Of a DNA stretch of 64,000 bases, positions 12,871-25,365 are shown in pieces (the first letter of the stretch is position 1; each line of letters opens with the position of its first letter). The DNA is from Anarhynchus alexandrinus. Taxonomy: Eukaryota > Chordata > Aves > Charadriiformes > Charadriidae. The position numbers were made by a program, and so were the translations under genes. The notes under the pieces are model-generated. The model was not told where the DNA came from, searched no databases, and saw only the letters and a list, made by a program, of their open reading frames with translations. Location of the stretch: the NCBI GenBank assembly GCA_008711295.1, contig VUYV01000519.1:310001-374000 (forward strand), written 5' to 3'.

Positions 12871-15800
12871 CCTTCTGCCATGGGTGCGATTACTTCAAGT
12901 TATTCTTAAAATGCTGATGCCTGGAAATAAGAGAAGAAGACTTAGCCACAGGAACAGCCATGTTCCTGCAATTCTTGGGGTTCAAACACTAGAGAAGACA
13001 GAAGAAAGAAAGTGTGATGCCAATCACTGTTTTCAGTATCCTCCCACGTAGCAACTGCTTCTATTGAGCCTTTCTATTGTGAAAGCCCTTCTTTCACTGC
13101 AAACAGAGCGGGAGCTCTCGGTGAGCCTTGGCTCCCGGTGGAGGAAAATGCCGCGCTTTTGTCAACGGCAGTGAAAACTTGTTTATGCCTATGCTTTGCT
13201 GGAGCGCTGTGTGAGTTGGGGGCTTGGCTTGGCTTAGTGGGGCTTGGGCCTACAGAGAAAGAGAGCTGGGGGTGGCTCCCAAATTTTCAAGCTGGGTCTT
13301 TGCTGTAAGAGAGACCCCATCCTTCCTCTGAACGTAACAGCAGGTCCTTACCAACCCTTCAGCCATATTGCCTGCAGGGCTCCAGCTCTCAGGGTGGGGA
13401 AGCTGGATGATAAGAAGTGGTCATAGACCATGAGGGCCATATACTTTTCCCCGCCACCTCAATGCCGGTGAAATCCCAACTGGCTGATCACAGCTGCCTT
13501 GTAGTTCCCAGGCAGCGCCTGGTCAATATAACACCTCTGCCATCAAAGCTACTGGAATGAGCCTCCACACCCCTAACTGGAGCACACCTGGACTTTGACA
13601 AAGTTTGTACCTGGATGTGAATTTTGCTGCTTGAGCTCACTTCTAGTTTTCAAATGAATTTTTGTTGGCTTCCATGTAGAACAAAAGGGAATTTACATTT
13701 TCTAGGAAGCGTGATCAGAATGACAGTAGAGAAACCTGAATTTAACTTGAAAAATATGATGACAGAGTATGAGCAATTAGCAAGGGAATCCCAGGAAAAA
13801 AACAGGTTGTTAATACAGATTTTTTTTTTTTTAAAAAAAGAATTCTTAAAAAGCAGAGCTAAGCAGGCCCAAAGAATATGTATTGCAGAGCATTAAGGGA
13901 ATTTTCCAATTTTCCATAGCACTTCTGAAAGATCTTCACTGAAGGAGAAAAGAGAGAAGCAAAAGATGTGCTAATGCTCAAAAAAAAAAAAGTTTGCTGG
14001 CCACTGTCTGGTTGCTGTACATATTTTTGTGTCAGGAATAAAATACTGGAACACGTAGTAGCAGCAAAGCCATTGGAGTACAAGGGACTAAAGAAATGTT
14101 TGAAGGTACCATTACTTCAACTACATGCTTTGACAAATTATTTTAAAAGACTTATATACATGTATAGATTAACAGTGATGACAGCTGTGCTGTAATATCA
14201 CTGCTCTGTTTTTTCTGTGGGAGAATATTGGTTATAAAGCAAAATTACAAAAAAGTAGTGCCACTGCAAATTGGTTTGCTTTGGCAGTTCTCATTATTGG
14301 TCAGGAAGTTGGTAATTGAAGGATCATTAAGAAGTGAAAACGTGTCTTAAAATAACTTGTTCAGCAAAGAGTCCCTGTTATTGGATTTCTTTATCTGAAG
14401 ACCAGCTCCAATATATCTCAGAGCTGCAATATGCTGAGTATGTGCGAGTCCTTCCCGCTCTCTGTTGCAATTTACCGAGTGAGCAAACCAGCTTCTTGAT
14501 AGACTGAATTTAATGAACTCACACAGAAAGACCTAATCATAGGGCTCAAGCAGAGCCCTCTGTGGCCAAAACAACCCCTGTACACATGCTGAAGGGATGA
14601 CAGCTTGGTGGAGACACTGCAGAAAGTAGGATTCCCGGGGTTTCAGACGAATGAAACGCTACAAATAGCTGGCTTAGGGATTTAAAGGGAGAGCTTTAAG
14701 AGCTACCTTTCAAACTTAGTGGTAGATCCAAACAAAATCCCCTAAAAGAGAGAAGCTGGAAATTTACACCTGTCTTTATTTTAAACACAGCTTCTCTCTG
14801 GTCCCTTGACCAGAAGTGTGCCTTGAACGTGAAAGAAACTCGGTGTTGAGGCTTCACTGTAGCTTTGTTTGTTTTCACCCTGCCCTCCAGCAGCTTCAGA
14901 GCCGGGACACATCTGCGACCTCCCCACACCATTTGCCTCTCTGTGTGAGGATCACGGGGGGCAAATCCTTGCCCAGGCCAGCTCAGGGCCACGTGGTATT
15001 GTGGGTATGGCAGTGGGGCACACAGCACGCATCCAGCCAGCGACTCGCTGCTCCCCTCTCAGACAGATGCTGCGCATCCTTCAGCGCTAACGAGCTCAGA
15101 GACCTTTATACCTGCGGTGTAATTACTCTGCCTGCTAATGGTCTTTGCATGGCGTTGTTTGGCCGTTACATTTCGGCTGTGATGGGATCTCAGAAACCCC
15201 TCGTGCTGTGTGGTGGATGCCTCTGGGCGCAGGAGCAGGGGAGCACACGAAGAGGGGGGGTCTGCTCTCTGTAGACCTGCATGTCGGCAATGCGAGCTCA
15301 AATCTTTCCTATCCTCAGCGCAGGTAATTATGCCCTCCCACTGCTTTAAACAAAAATACATTCTTCTCTTTCAAACAGTCAGATTTTGATAACTTTTTTC
15401 TGCCCACCTTAGCTCATATCAATCAGGCTTTACGTAACAGTGGTATTTTGAGAAGTGACACCTACTCTGCAGAAGAGCTATTAGCAAAGGCCAACTTAAA
15501 AGGAAAAAACGAACATGAATTGTTATATTCTGGCTAGGGACAATACTTTCACAAATAACAACCGGAAGGAAAAGCTGACCCAGAGGGAGAATTTGACATA
15601 AAAGGATCCTTAGTGCTAAATAGGATTTCGTTTCTCAGAACAATTCCTGGCTTAATTCTGTTCTCATTTTCAATGTACTACAGAAGAGGGCAGTATAAAC
15701 TCAGCATTTTGCATGTAGTAATAATGCTTCTGTGGTCACACCAACAGCACTGAACCTTAAATTCATGTTTCTGTTAATACACCAGGGAATAATTTATCCA

Positions 15801-16555
15801 TGAGCAGAGCCAGCCTGTTAAATCTCCAGCGGTTCATGTTCTGGAGGATTTTCTATTCTGAGTCTTTTAGAAACACAGAACTGGGAGTCTTCTTTTACTC
15901 TGCCTATTCTGTCCATACGATCTGCATGTGAAGTATATACATAAATGCCGAGAAAGCAAAAGCAGGGTCAGAGCTTAGCAATGAATGAGGTAGGCAGTTG
16001 TAGCACGGTGCTTTTACTTACTCCTGTGGAGATAGGAGGGCTGTATCACAGGAACAGCCCAGTTCTCCGAGACCCCTGCTCCTGCTAATTGTCATTAAGT
16101 TGAACATCCAGCTGCGGGGGTGGATGCAACAGCTGTAGGACTCCTGATGAAAGAGCATTAGATGCTGCTTTGAGATTTTAAAAGTCTCTGTAAGTTACTA
16201 TCCTAACATAAACCGGATAGGACCTTATGGACAGGGTGGAAAAGAGGTAGGTATCACTCCAGCTTGGTGTTTAAAAATGTAAGGGTGTATAATCTTGTCT
16301 GCTCAGGTTGACCTCACCACCACAAAGCCGTAACACCTTCCAGCCGCGATACGATTTATGGCTGCAGCGGCAGCGTCACTGTGTCTCACGTCTGGAGAAA
16401 CAAGTGCAGGAAGGTTTCCAGACAAAGATGATACTCTTAGTCAACCTGAGTGATACTGTTAGAAAAATAGACAAGCTCTCAAGGATGCAATTTTTCCTCA
16501 GGCCTTTGAGGAGTTAAGTTTGCAGAACAATTTGTGCTCCTTCCTTTCCATAGCA
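12871..16555. other. Unique DNA, no gene recognised
   Basis: AT-rich sequence with a more GC-rich interval around 14,870-15,300, where frames up to 152 codons overlap on both strands without recognisable similarity. Homopolymer A runs occur near 13,820-13,845 and 13,980. Nothing else is supported. Confidence 0.45.
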
Positions 16556-16560
16556 CTCTT

Positions 16561-16598
16561 TCCCTTACATAATAGTTTGGCTTCCCTTACATAATAGT
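16561..16598. repeat. Short direct repeat, 22-base period, two copies
   Basis: A 16-base string (TCCCTTACATAATAGT) occurs exactly at 16,561-16,576 and again at 16,583-16,598. This is probably a recent local slippage duplication in polypyrimidine-rich DNA. Confidence 0.8.
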
Positions 16599-16599
16599 A

Positions 16600-19500
16600 A
16601 CTTTCTAAAGTCTCCTTTTATTGCCGATTTTTATTTTTTTAATGGTTTGCATCTCTCAAAAAGACAAACTTCTGTGTGAACTATGATGGGAAACATCAGA
16701 CAGCTTGTGGAGGTTGTGTGTGCAAAAGGGAAGAAAAAGTCTCCTCCAAAAGCTGGAAGGGGATGAAATTACTATATATACTATCACAGGCTTAAAGTTA
16801 TGATTTGACATTTAAAATGTGCTCAGTGAGAAACTTCTATAAAATCAACTTTGAAAACCTAACCGGATACCACAGGGTCTGTAGGTGGTTACACTCTAAT
16901 AGAGAATTTCATAGAAGTGTTTAGCAGGGATAGTGCTCTAATAAAAATAGTCTATAAAAAGAAGTTTCTGTGAAAATCTTTAGGATTTTACAGCAGAAGA
17001 GGAAAGAAAGAGCGAGAGGTAGGGAAACAGGGAGAGAGAAGATGTGACTTAAGTAACGTCTGCTGAAAATTGCGTGTTTTACAATCCTGTGTAGGTGGAC
17101 TCTAAACATTTTAATGATGCAAACGTCAGACTCGGATTTCAAGTGCCCCAAAGCATGAAATGTTCAGATGAAGGGCTGGAATTTCTGCCCATCTGTAGCC
17201 GAATTGGACTGCTATTTATAGACTTGCTTTTCTCAAATATCTAAAATGCTTTCTTTGCTTCTCATAAACAGGCATGCCTATAATTGAATGTAACTGAGTC
17301 ATCTGAATATACTGCAGTTTTCCTCAAATTAACAGGAAACTGAAACCCTACCTTTTCCCTATGAAAGAACCTAGGTAGGTAGATAGCCTCCAAGCACTGT
17401 GTTTTGAAAAAATATTGCAACACCTGTATGAGAGGTGATTTTGTAGATCTTGAACTTGGGGATTTTGTGCTGATCCCAGAGTTGGGTTTGAAATTTCTGC
17501 CAAATTTCTCCTCCTCCACTTGCAGACTCTGCTTGCTTTCTCCTGCGTTTGACAGGGAGGATCACAACTGGATTTGCTGGGGAGAGCCATATTCAGAGAA
17601 GGCAGTTTTTAACCTACCCACGCAGTTAACCTGAACGCGTCCTAGAAAAGATGCTGGTTAAGTGCCTTACGTGCATTCACTTTGTCACCTGTTTTTCATG
17701 GATGTCACTTGAGCAGTCACTGCATAAGCACTCTCTGGTTGATTTAGGTTTGCTGTAGTTTGGAATCCCTGTCAAACCTAAACAGTGTCTGTGAGTAAGG
17801 AAATGCGACCATCAGCCAAGCTCAGCGTTGAATACCGTAGAAAAAAGATCCACCTGACACTGCAGTAATTACAGTACAGAGACTAAAATTGTTTGAGCTA
17901 CCTGGAATTGTGTATTAGCCCCATTTTCTTGACAAATAGGTTATGCACTTATTCAGGAGGAAGATTCACGTTATGTTTGTTACTCTTGTCATCCTAGGAA
18001 TCTTTTCAGGGTGTCTGAGAATAAGTTATATATTGGAGTTAAATTGAGACTAAAGTGTTTGGGCACTACAAAGTGCTGACTGAAAACAAACAAGAAACCC
18101 AGGAGCAAATCTCTTCTCTGCCTTTTTGTTCCACCTTCTACATGCGATACAGACTGTCACTAGGAGGCAGTTGTGCCACAGACTATGCGGCCCTTCTCTT
18201 TTCTGCATCACTTTTTCACACAACCCACATTTCCTCAGCTCTGGGAGCTCTGCCACCGACTTTGCCGGTCTCAGAGTGACCTGGAAACATGACTTGTCCA
18301 GGTAATACAGAAGATGGCTAATATTAGCCTTATCCAGTAGCATTTCTGCCAATTTGAGGTTAAGCAACTTCTGTCCCCTGTGCACATGCCCCATTCACGC
18401 AGGCCAGCGATGCTCTGGGGAACCTCACTGTGCCGTGCACGGTCTCCACAGCACCGCTCTTCAGCAAAGACTGCAGCAAACTGCTTCTCTAACCTATTGC
18501 CATCAGTGTTTCCCTGCTTGTGTTTTTCAGAGCAGTAAAGACCTTGGGCATGTTTTAGGCTTTCCCCTGCATGATGCAACATGAGGTCCAAATTCCTCAG
18601 AGTCCTGCCAGACCCTGGCCACAATAACCTCAACTAGAGAAAAATCAGTCAACATTTTCCTAGCTAAATGCACACTGTGCATGACATTAATTTGAATGAA
18701 TGTGAATATAAGCACCTTAATTTCTCCAGGAAGAACTTGCAGAGATCAGCCCAGCCCTTTACAAACATGAAGCAGACGTCCAGTTCTTAGCAATTACACT
18801 TCTCATAGAGGCTTAAAATTGTGATGTACTGATCGTAAAGGTGACATCCTTCTAACAAGTAAATGGAAAAACATTACACCATGACTTGGCTGAGCATTCA
18901 CCAGCAGATCCAGTTACAAATACAAAGTATCACAGTGCTCCTTCCTGCTGCTCTCTGCATCATGGTGGGTAGCATCAAGGATCAAAGCCCGGCTGTACGG
19001 GCATATATTTAAAAAGATGTCCAGACCTCAATGTACTTAAACATCTGGGTGGACAGGAACAGAGGACTGGCTGGGAAGGGGCGATGCTGCTTGAAGAGGA
19101 AGCACAGACACGATGTCTAAGTTTGCACACGCAGTGAGGGGAAGCCAGGAAAGAGCATCTGGGGGCAACAGGTGAGCGTGTGGCACAAGGTGACACTACA
19201 AATACAAGTCAACATTACAAATAAAAGTAATGCAAACATGAGAAAAGAGGATCTTTATAGGTAATGTGGACTTAGAAAATGCTCCTGTTTCCTAAATGAT
19301 ACACTGTGAATTGTTAGCTCTGCTTCACTAGCAGTGGTCCTTCGGGTTGCAGAGGTGCAGGCTTCTGCTTCTTAATATTTCAGGCTTGATAAAAATGTAA
19401 AACCAGAGTGCAGGCTCCAGAAGATGGTCACAGCAGCAGCTAACTGCGGGAACAGGCACTTTCTTCTTAACTTCAGACGGTGCTCACTAGAGGGCACCAA

Positions 19501-22500
19501 CACCTCAGCTTGGTGCCCAACTACTGTTACCAGCAAAAGTAAAGAGTTACTGGAAGAAAAAAACCAAACCCTGTTCACAGCTAGGAATTAGTATATAAGA
19601 AAATGAAAATTGTAAATAATAACAGTAAACAAAGTTGCTCTGGTGAAAAGAAAAAAGTTCAGGTCAAAGATTAGGTTTCCAAGTTTGTGCTCAACAAGAA
19701 GTCTGGAAAACTTCCTAACTTTAGCTGCAAATGCTCACCACTGACAAAATAAATTGAAGTGTATAAAATAAATAAACTCAAATAAATTTAAAAAAAAAGG
19801 TAAATTTATCTAATTGTAATTAAGTATACACAGTCTGATGCATCAGAAAAAGTGAAGTCAGTACTAAGGGATTAGTTAACAAAATACTGCTGTTCTTCAA
19901 GGTGCTTTAGAAGTGAATGGAAGCGGCTCAGCCCCCCAGCCTGAAGCTGGAAGGATACTGCAGGTGAGTGTTTCTCAAACATATGAAATTTGCTCCCCTT
20001 AATGTCTAGAAAAAAGCCGCTTTCACGCTCTTCACCAGTGCCAGACAAGTCCGCCCCAGACTTCCATCCCCATGGCTGTGGTGTTGCACACCACGGCATA
20101 ACAGGCAGCTGCTGTTTGGCTCATGCAGGTATCGTTGTACCTGCTGGTTTGATATTTAGCACCATGGGATAGGGGTTGGGGCTGCCAGTGGGATGCCCCC
20201 TCCCCAGCACACTGTAGCAAGCTCTGTTGTACCCCAAGCCAGCCTGACCCAGTCGATTTGGGACTCGCTGCTGGTCCAGTCTCCCGACACTCTTCTTGAT
20301 TTTGAGCCCTAAAAAATCAGCAATACCCTAAAACACGGGTCAAAATGGAATTCCTAAGAACAGGCTCTCCTGAAGCCAGCAAGATAACAAGGCCATTTAA
20401 TCATCCAAAACTATGTGGCCTCAGCTTTGCTCCCTCAAGGACGTAAACATCTCTTTTTAACCAGACTTGGCAGCAACAGTCTTTCTCCTGGATTTCAGCT
20501 TTCTAAAACATTCATAGAAAAGCCGATCCTTGCGTGACCTGACTGAAGGGGCTGGTGCCTGTGAGGGACTGAACAACCTGGTGGGTAAAACACTGGCTGG
20601 CACACGGGGAAACCAACATCATGCAGGGGCAGAACGTGAACCTGTGCCTGGGGCAGCGTATATGAGTACCCTTTACATGGCAGTGTCCTCTTTTTTGTCT
20701 AAAAGGTACTTTTCGGAGAGAGGAATCTGTCTATACCCACATGTCTTGACAGTAAAAGGACTGGAAAATAGGAGGAAAAATATGAGAAGTGTAGAAAAAA
20801 ATACATCTGAGGGGACACCTGAAAACAGCCTTTCAACGTGTGAAATGAGACAGGACAGTGCTTGTTCTGCAAGTCTTGGCAAAGCTGAGGTGCGAGATCT
20901 GCTCGGAGGAGACCTGTGTTGTCAGACCCAGGTGGATGTGAGCAAAAACCAGACTTCCCCAACAGAAACCAAAGCATACCCACCCCCACCCCCCAACTAG
21001 ATGCTTATGAGGTTAGTTGGCATTTTATGAGTAGTAGTGGTTGGCCATATACCTCTGGACAGGCATCCTGATGCCTAAGTCTCTGCATGTTGGATGAGCC
21101 TGGGGGACTTGTCTCCAAAACATCAATACCAAGGGGGGAAGGGGCAGCAACAGTCTCTCGGGGGAGCCCTTGGATTCAGCTTCTCATGACACTCATATGA
21201 ATCTCCTCAAATCTGTCCCCCACCAAGTGTCGCTGAGGCTTCAGCTTGGACACTGGCTCTGCTGCTGGAGGCTGTGTTTCAAGGAGGACATAGGTGAGGT
21301 GGGTTGGGCCCAGAGCCAAGCAAGAAGAGTGACAAAAGGCTGGCAAATGACCTGTGAGGAGCAACCAAGATGCTGTGTGGTTAGCCTTGAATACCAAACA
21401 CCGAGGTGTACTGAAAACAGACCCAGACACTCTCCATGAAATATAGAGAAGTACCTAATTTCAGAGGGATGCTGTAGGAGATCTCCCAAGGCACCTTTCC
21501 AGGGTAACTTTTTAAAATTCTGGGGTTTAGAAATTTGTCTGGAATCACAGGGACAGTGAGCAAAAAAATCTAATAGTTTTGTCTGTTTTTTACAGTCGAG
21601 GAATCCAGAAGCGAGGACCTAATCCCTTGACTCTGAGGTACTGCAGTTTTTCCTTCAGATGGAAAATTCTCACAAAAAAAACCCTAAAATGAAACAGAGG
21701 CATGTTGTGTTTTAGCCTGAGTGTCAGTGAATACATTTGAGTCGCCACACTCTTTTCTGGATTCTCAGAGTACGGGATGCAATTTCCTCTTCCCTCCCCC
21801 TGTGCCCTCCCTGTTTCATCCACCTACAGCCCCTGATCCGTTTCCACAGTGCAAATCCAGGCTCTAACAGCAGGGTACTTCCACAAGTGACCTGAGCAAA
21901 TATGCCAAGGCAAGACCAAAGGCCCAGGGTAAGAGTAATCATCAGCCTGATCTTTAGCTTGCCTTTTCACCCTTAAAAGGCTATAGCAAAACCAGCCTGA
22001 GCATCAGCACATGCAAGCTGGCCCACGGGTTATCAGGATCTTGTAATAGTCCTATCACAGCGACAGCTGAGTCACACAGGGATGTTAAAAAGAAAGAATT
22101 TAGTAGGTAAACTTTAGGAAGGGGGGAAGACATCTCACTAAATGTGAAGCAGTCAAGACTCCATACTCCGATGCGAGAAGGAAGCCCAGACCACGAAGGG
22201 GACAACTGCTCCGCTTCGGCCACAGCGGCCAGGAGAAAACTTGAGTAGCAATGCCTAGAAGGAAGGAAAACAGCAGCAAAGCCAAGGAAAATGGGCACAC
22301 TGTGGGTGCACAATGCAAAAGCACCAAGTCACTCCCTTTCTCTGTATGCCTATTTGTTTCTATTGTGCAGACCTGTTTTTGCTTTGCTCGATAATTCTCC
22401 ACGCTGACCTTCTAAGGACAGACACGTTAGGGAATTTCAGATGGTGCTGTAATGTCTTGGCCATTGAAAACTCTTCCTTATTTTGTCTGAAATGTTCTGT

Positions 22501-24560
22501 GGGTGCTTTCTTTAGCAGCTTTACTGGCTCTATTACAGATTGTTATTTAATTTATACCCAGTGTATGAGCTGGCTGGCAGGAACATCAGGTAATTTTAGG
22601 GGGAAAAGATTTTTTAATTTTTTTTTTACAGTCACTGATTTGGTAACTTTGTCAGTGAGCTGTTATATTCCTAGTAATCCCCATTTTCTTCTTTTCTTAC
22701 TCCTAGCGTTCATATAGTCACGGTGAGCACTATATAACTAGGGAGGGAGGACACGGGCTGAGAAATGAGGTAAGGCAAGATTTTTCTCATGCCTAAACAC
22801 ATGCTTAGCTACTGAAAAAAGGAAAATTCAAAGTCCAATAACCTTCCAGGGATGTTGCAGAGTCCTCCGAAGGGTCGCTGTGGTGCTAGTGAGAAACTCG
22901 AAGAGCCAACTGTGTGTGAACCCAACTCCAAAGGCTAGGAGCCACCAGAGGACCAGAGGGACCAAAGCTCCTGGTCCCGCCCTCCTCCCTTGTTCTGAAA
23001 GGTTTTGCCGTATTGCTGTCCTTCCTTTGGCTTTCTTCCCATAACTCATCGTCGCCATGACTAGCCTAGGCACTTGGCACTGGACATTAAGTCTGTACTT
23101 GAGCATGAAACAGTGACCTCCAATGCTCAGCTCTCAGCCTCCCGTGCAAATCAAAATGGCAATTTTGAGTGCAGGTGAAGGAGAACAAGGAGCATCTTAA
23201 GACCACTCTAATCCAGGGAGAGCAATACGCATTAGCCACGAGTTCCACCTCTTCAGAGTCTTCCTTTCCAGTTAAATGAGCACACTGCTCCAGCATGGGG
23301 CTCTAGTTCAGCCACATACGGAGGAAATTTTGTGTTTCATGTCAAGCGGGAGCTCATTAGCCCTCCTGGTGCTTCTCCTGTTCTCTGCCATGGTTTGCCC
23401 ACCCTTCATCCAGTGGTCTTTGCCCACCAAGGAGCTCTGAACCCTGCTGTGCTGGAGCTGCTTGCAGCTGCCTCCTCTCCGTGCCTCTGGTTTATACACT
23501 TCATACGTTAGCTAATGCAACCTCATCACCTCTGCTTTTCAGAACCATTCGGGACTGCTCTTCCACATGCACTGCATTTCGGTCTTAAAAGCGGCTGTTT
23601 AAGACCAGGTCATCCTCATTGAAATGCGGCCAGAGTCCATACTGTTCTTGCCTGCCAGCATTCCCAAAATCTGCTGCTTATTCTTCCACCCAGACCTCAT
23701 TTTTATTTTCTCTTCCGTTTTAAAACTTTGTGAAACTTAAAAATAGCTCCCTGCAAGTTCAGAGAAAAACCCCAAAACAAAAAAAATAATGCAACAAGAA
23801 ATCAGATAAGATGAAAACAGAAAGGGAAAGGGGGGAGGGCATGCCACAAATTATATCACTGTCAACATGGAAATGCTTAAAGAATGCATATTGAGAAACA
23901 ACAGGAATTAAGAGGCCACAGATGTGTGATGAGAAGTGATAAGAAACTGCCATCCTTTAATAAGGCATCCTAGGAGACATGCATCAAACGCCCCTTTTCC
24001 CCAGGCCTCCCTAATCTCCAAACAAACAGTACCTGCAAAAAAGAGTCATCATAATAAAAAAGAAACCCAGGCCTCATTTACTCTTGTTGTTCTGGATTAA
24101 ACCAGAGTTGAGCTGAATCAATGAGCAAATAAAATACATACGGGCAAAGCTCCTGAGACCATCAAGGGGAAAAGGAGGAAGAAAAGAAAAGGGAGCGGGG
24201 GGTGGTGGTAAATAACAGCATTAACTCTGCAATTGTTACTAGTCCGTCAACAAACATACTTTAGGGATTTTCTTGTTAAGCCAGAGGGATATATAGTGGT
24301 GGTAGAGGATTTTAACCTTTCACGTTTATTTAAAGCTGTCCACACACTTTGACTAAAATGCATACAAAAAACTCTCCATGGGCTTCTTTCATGTTGCAGG
24401 AGTCTTAGGTAAATGTCTCTTTTAGCAGCCGTTTGTTTGCTTGATTTTTTTTTTTCTTGAGGCTTTTTTTTTTTTTGGCTGCTGTGCAAACTTTTCACAT
24501 AAAAGACAGAGAAAAGCACTTTCACTCCTGCTGGGTTTTAAACATGCTGTTCTTTTGGTT
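16600..24560. other. Long unique stretch, no gene recognised
   Basis: Stop-dense DNA with many short overlapping frames. The longest in the whole window, 156 codons at 20,530-21,000 (+), has no recognisable domain, shows mixed composition and ends in a proline run made by a C-rich tract. An AT-rich cluster of AATAAA-type hexamers lies at 19,745-19,800. No repeat family, tRNA or other RNA gene was recognised. Confidence 0.45.
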
Positions 24561-24790
24561 ATTTATTTATTTTAAGCGTTGTGCTGAGGACCCGAGCAGT
24601 TTGCAGAGCAGTCTAAATGCAAATATATATCTCAGCTCTGCAGCCTGTTCTTTCAATTATACCTTGGTCTGATCTCTTCTGAATTGCCTGTAATGCTGCC
24701 AACTTTAACCGTGAGTTGGGAAATAGTTCATGGCCTAATTAAAACCCCAGTTTCTGGGCTCTTGGGACTGTGTGCTATTTAGTTTCCCTT
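24560..24790. promoter_or_regulatory. Conserved-looking AT-rich element (candidate)
   Basis: About 230 bases of non-repetitive DNA containing an octamer-like ATGCAAAT and TAATTA-class sites, with no indel-prone simple repeats. This texture resembles vertebrate conserved non-coding elements. The call is inference only; an alignment would decide. Confidence 0.15.
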
Positions 24791-25341
24791 TAGAGAAAGG
24801 ATGCCTGCACACCTATAGGGAAAAGCTTGAAAGTGCCACCTGAGTGCATCCAAGAGGCTGGAATGCCAAAACGTGAGTAAAAAGAATCTCAAATCCTTTA
24901 TAATATTTAAGGAAGAGCACTGCCACTGAAGATTTGTGAAATGCCAGGGTTGGTAAGAACAAGTTTGCATAACGCCCTAGAGGCTTAATGTGTTGATTGA
25001 AATCAAACAATTAACAATAAGAAACGATAATAAAACCTAAAAGCAATAGGAAAGAAATATTTGGCAAGGGGCCGAAATTGTAAACATACTAACGCTGTTT
25101 GAATTTTAAAGTTAAAACGGTGTGAATTACTCTGAATACTGCAAGAAAAGAAAAATGAAGCTTTGAAAATACTATAATCTAAATTCTCCTGAATTAGATA
25201 AGTGACTCATAAGCACAGGCTGATTTTCACGGGTAACCGGTTCTGTCCATGACAGCCACAAAGTGCATTGCACTGGAAAACTGAGCCATGCAGGTCCGTG
25301 TCTCAGTACAGACTCTGGTACCAATGTTAGCCACTTGTTAT

Positions 25342-25365
25342 AAACAAACAAACAAACAAACAAAC
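25342..25365. repeat. (AAAC)6 microsatellite
   Basis: Six perfect AAAC units, followed by a slightly imperfect continuation. Confidence 0.95.

Noticed and set aside
12708..12917. Cysteine-rich frame with two CxxC pairs resembling a zinc ribbon
   Set aside because: Only 69 codons, the spacing is not that of a known finger, and there is no promoter, splice or conservation evidence. It lies in GC-rich DNA that also opens on minus.
20530..21000. Longest open frame in the window, 156 codons (+)
   Set aside because: No recognisable domain, splice context or homologous feel. It ends in a proline run from a C-rich tract and overlaps minus frames. One frame of this length is expected by chance in 64 kb.
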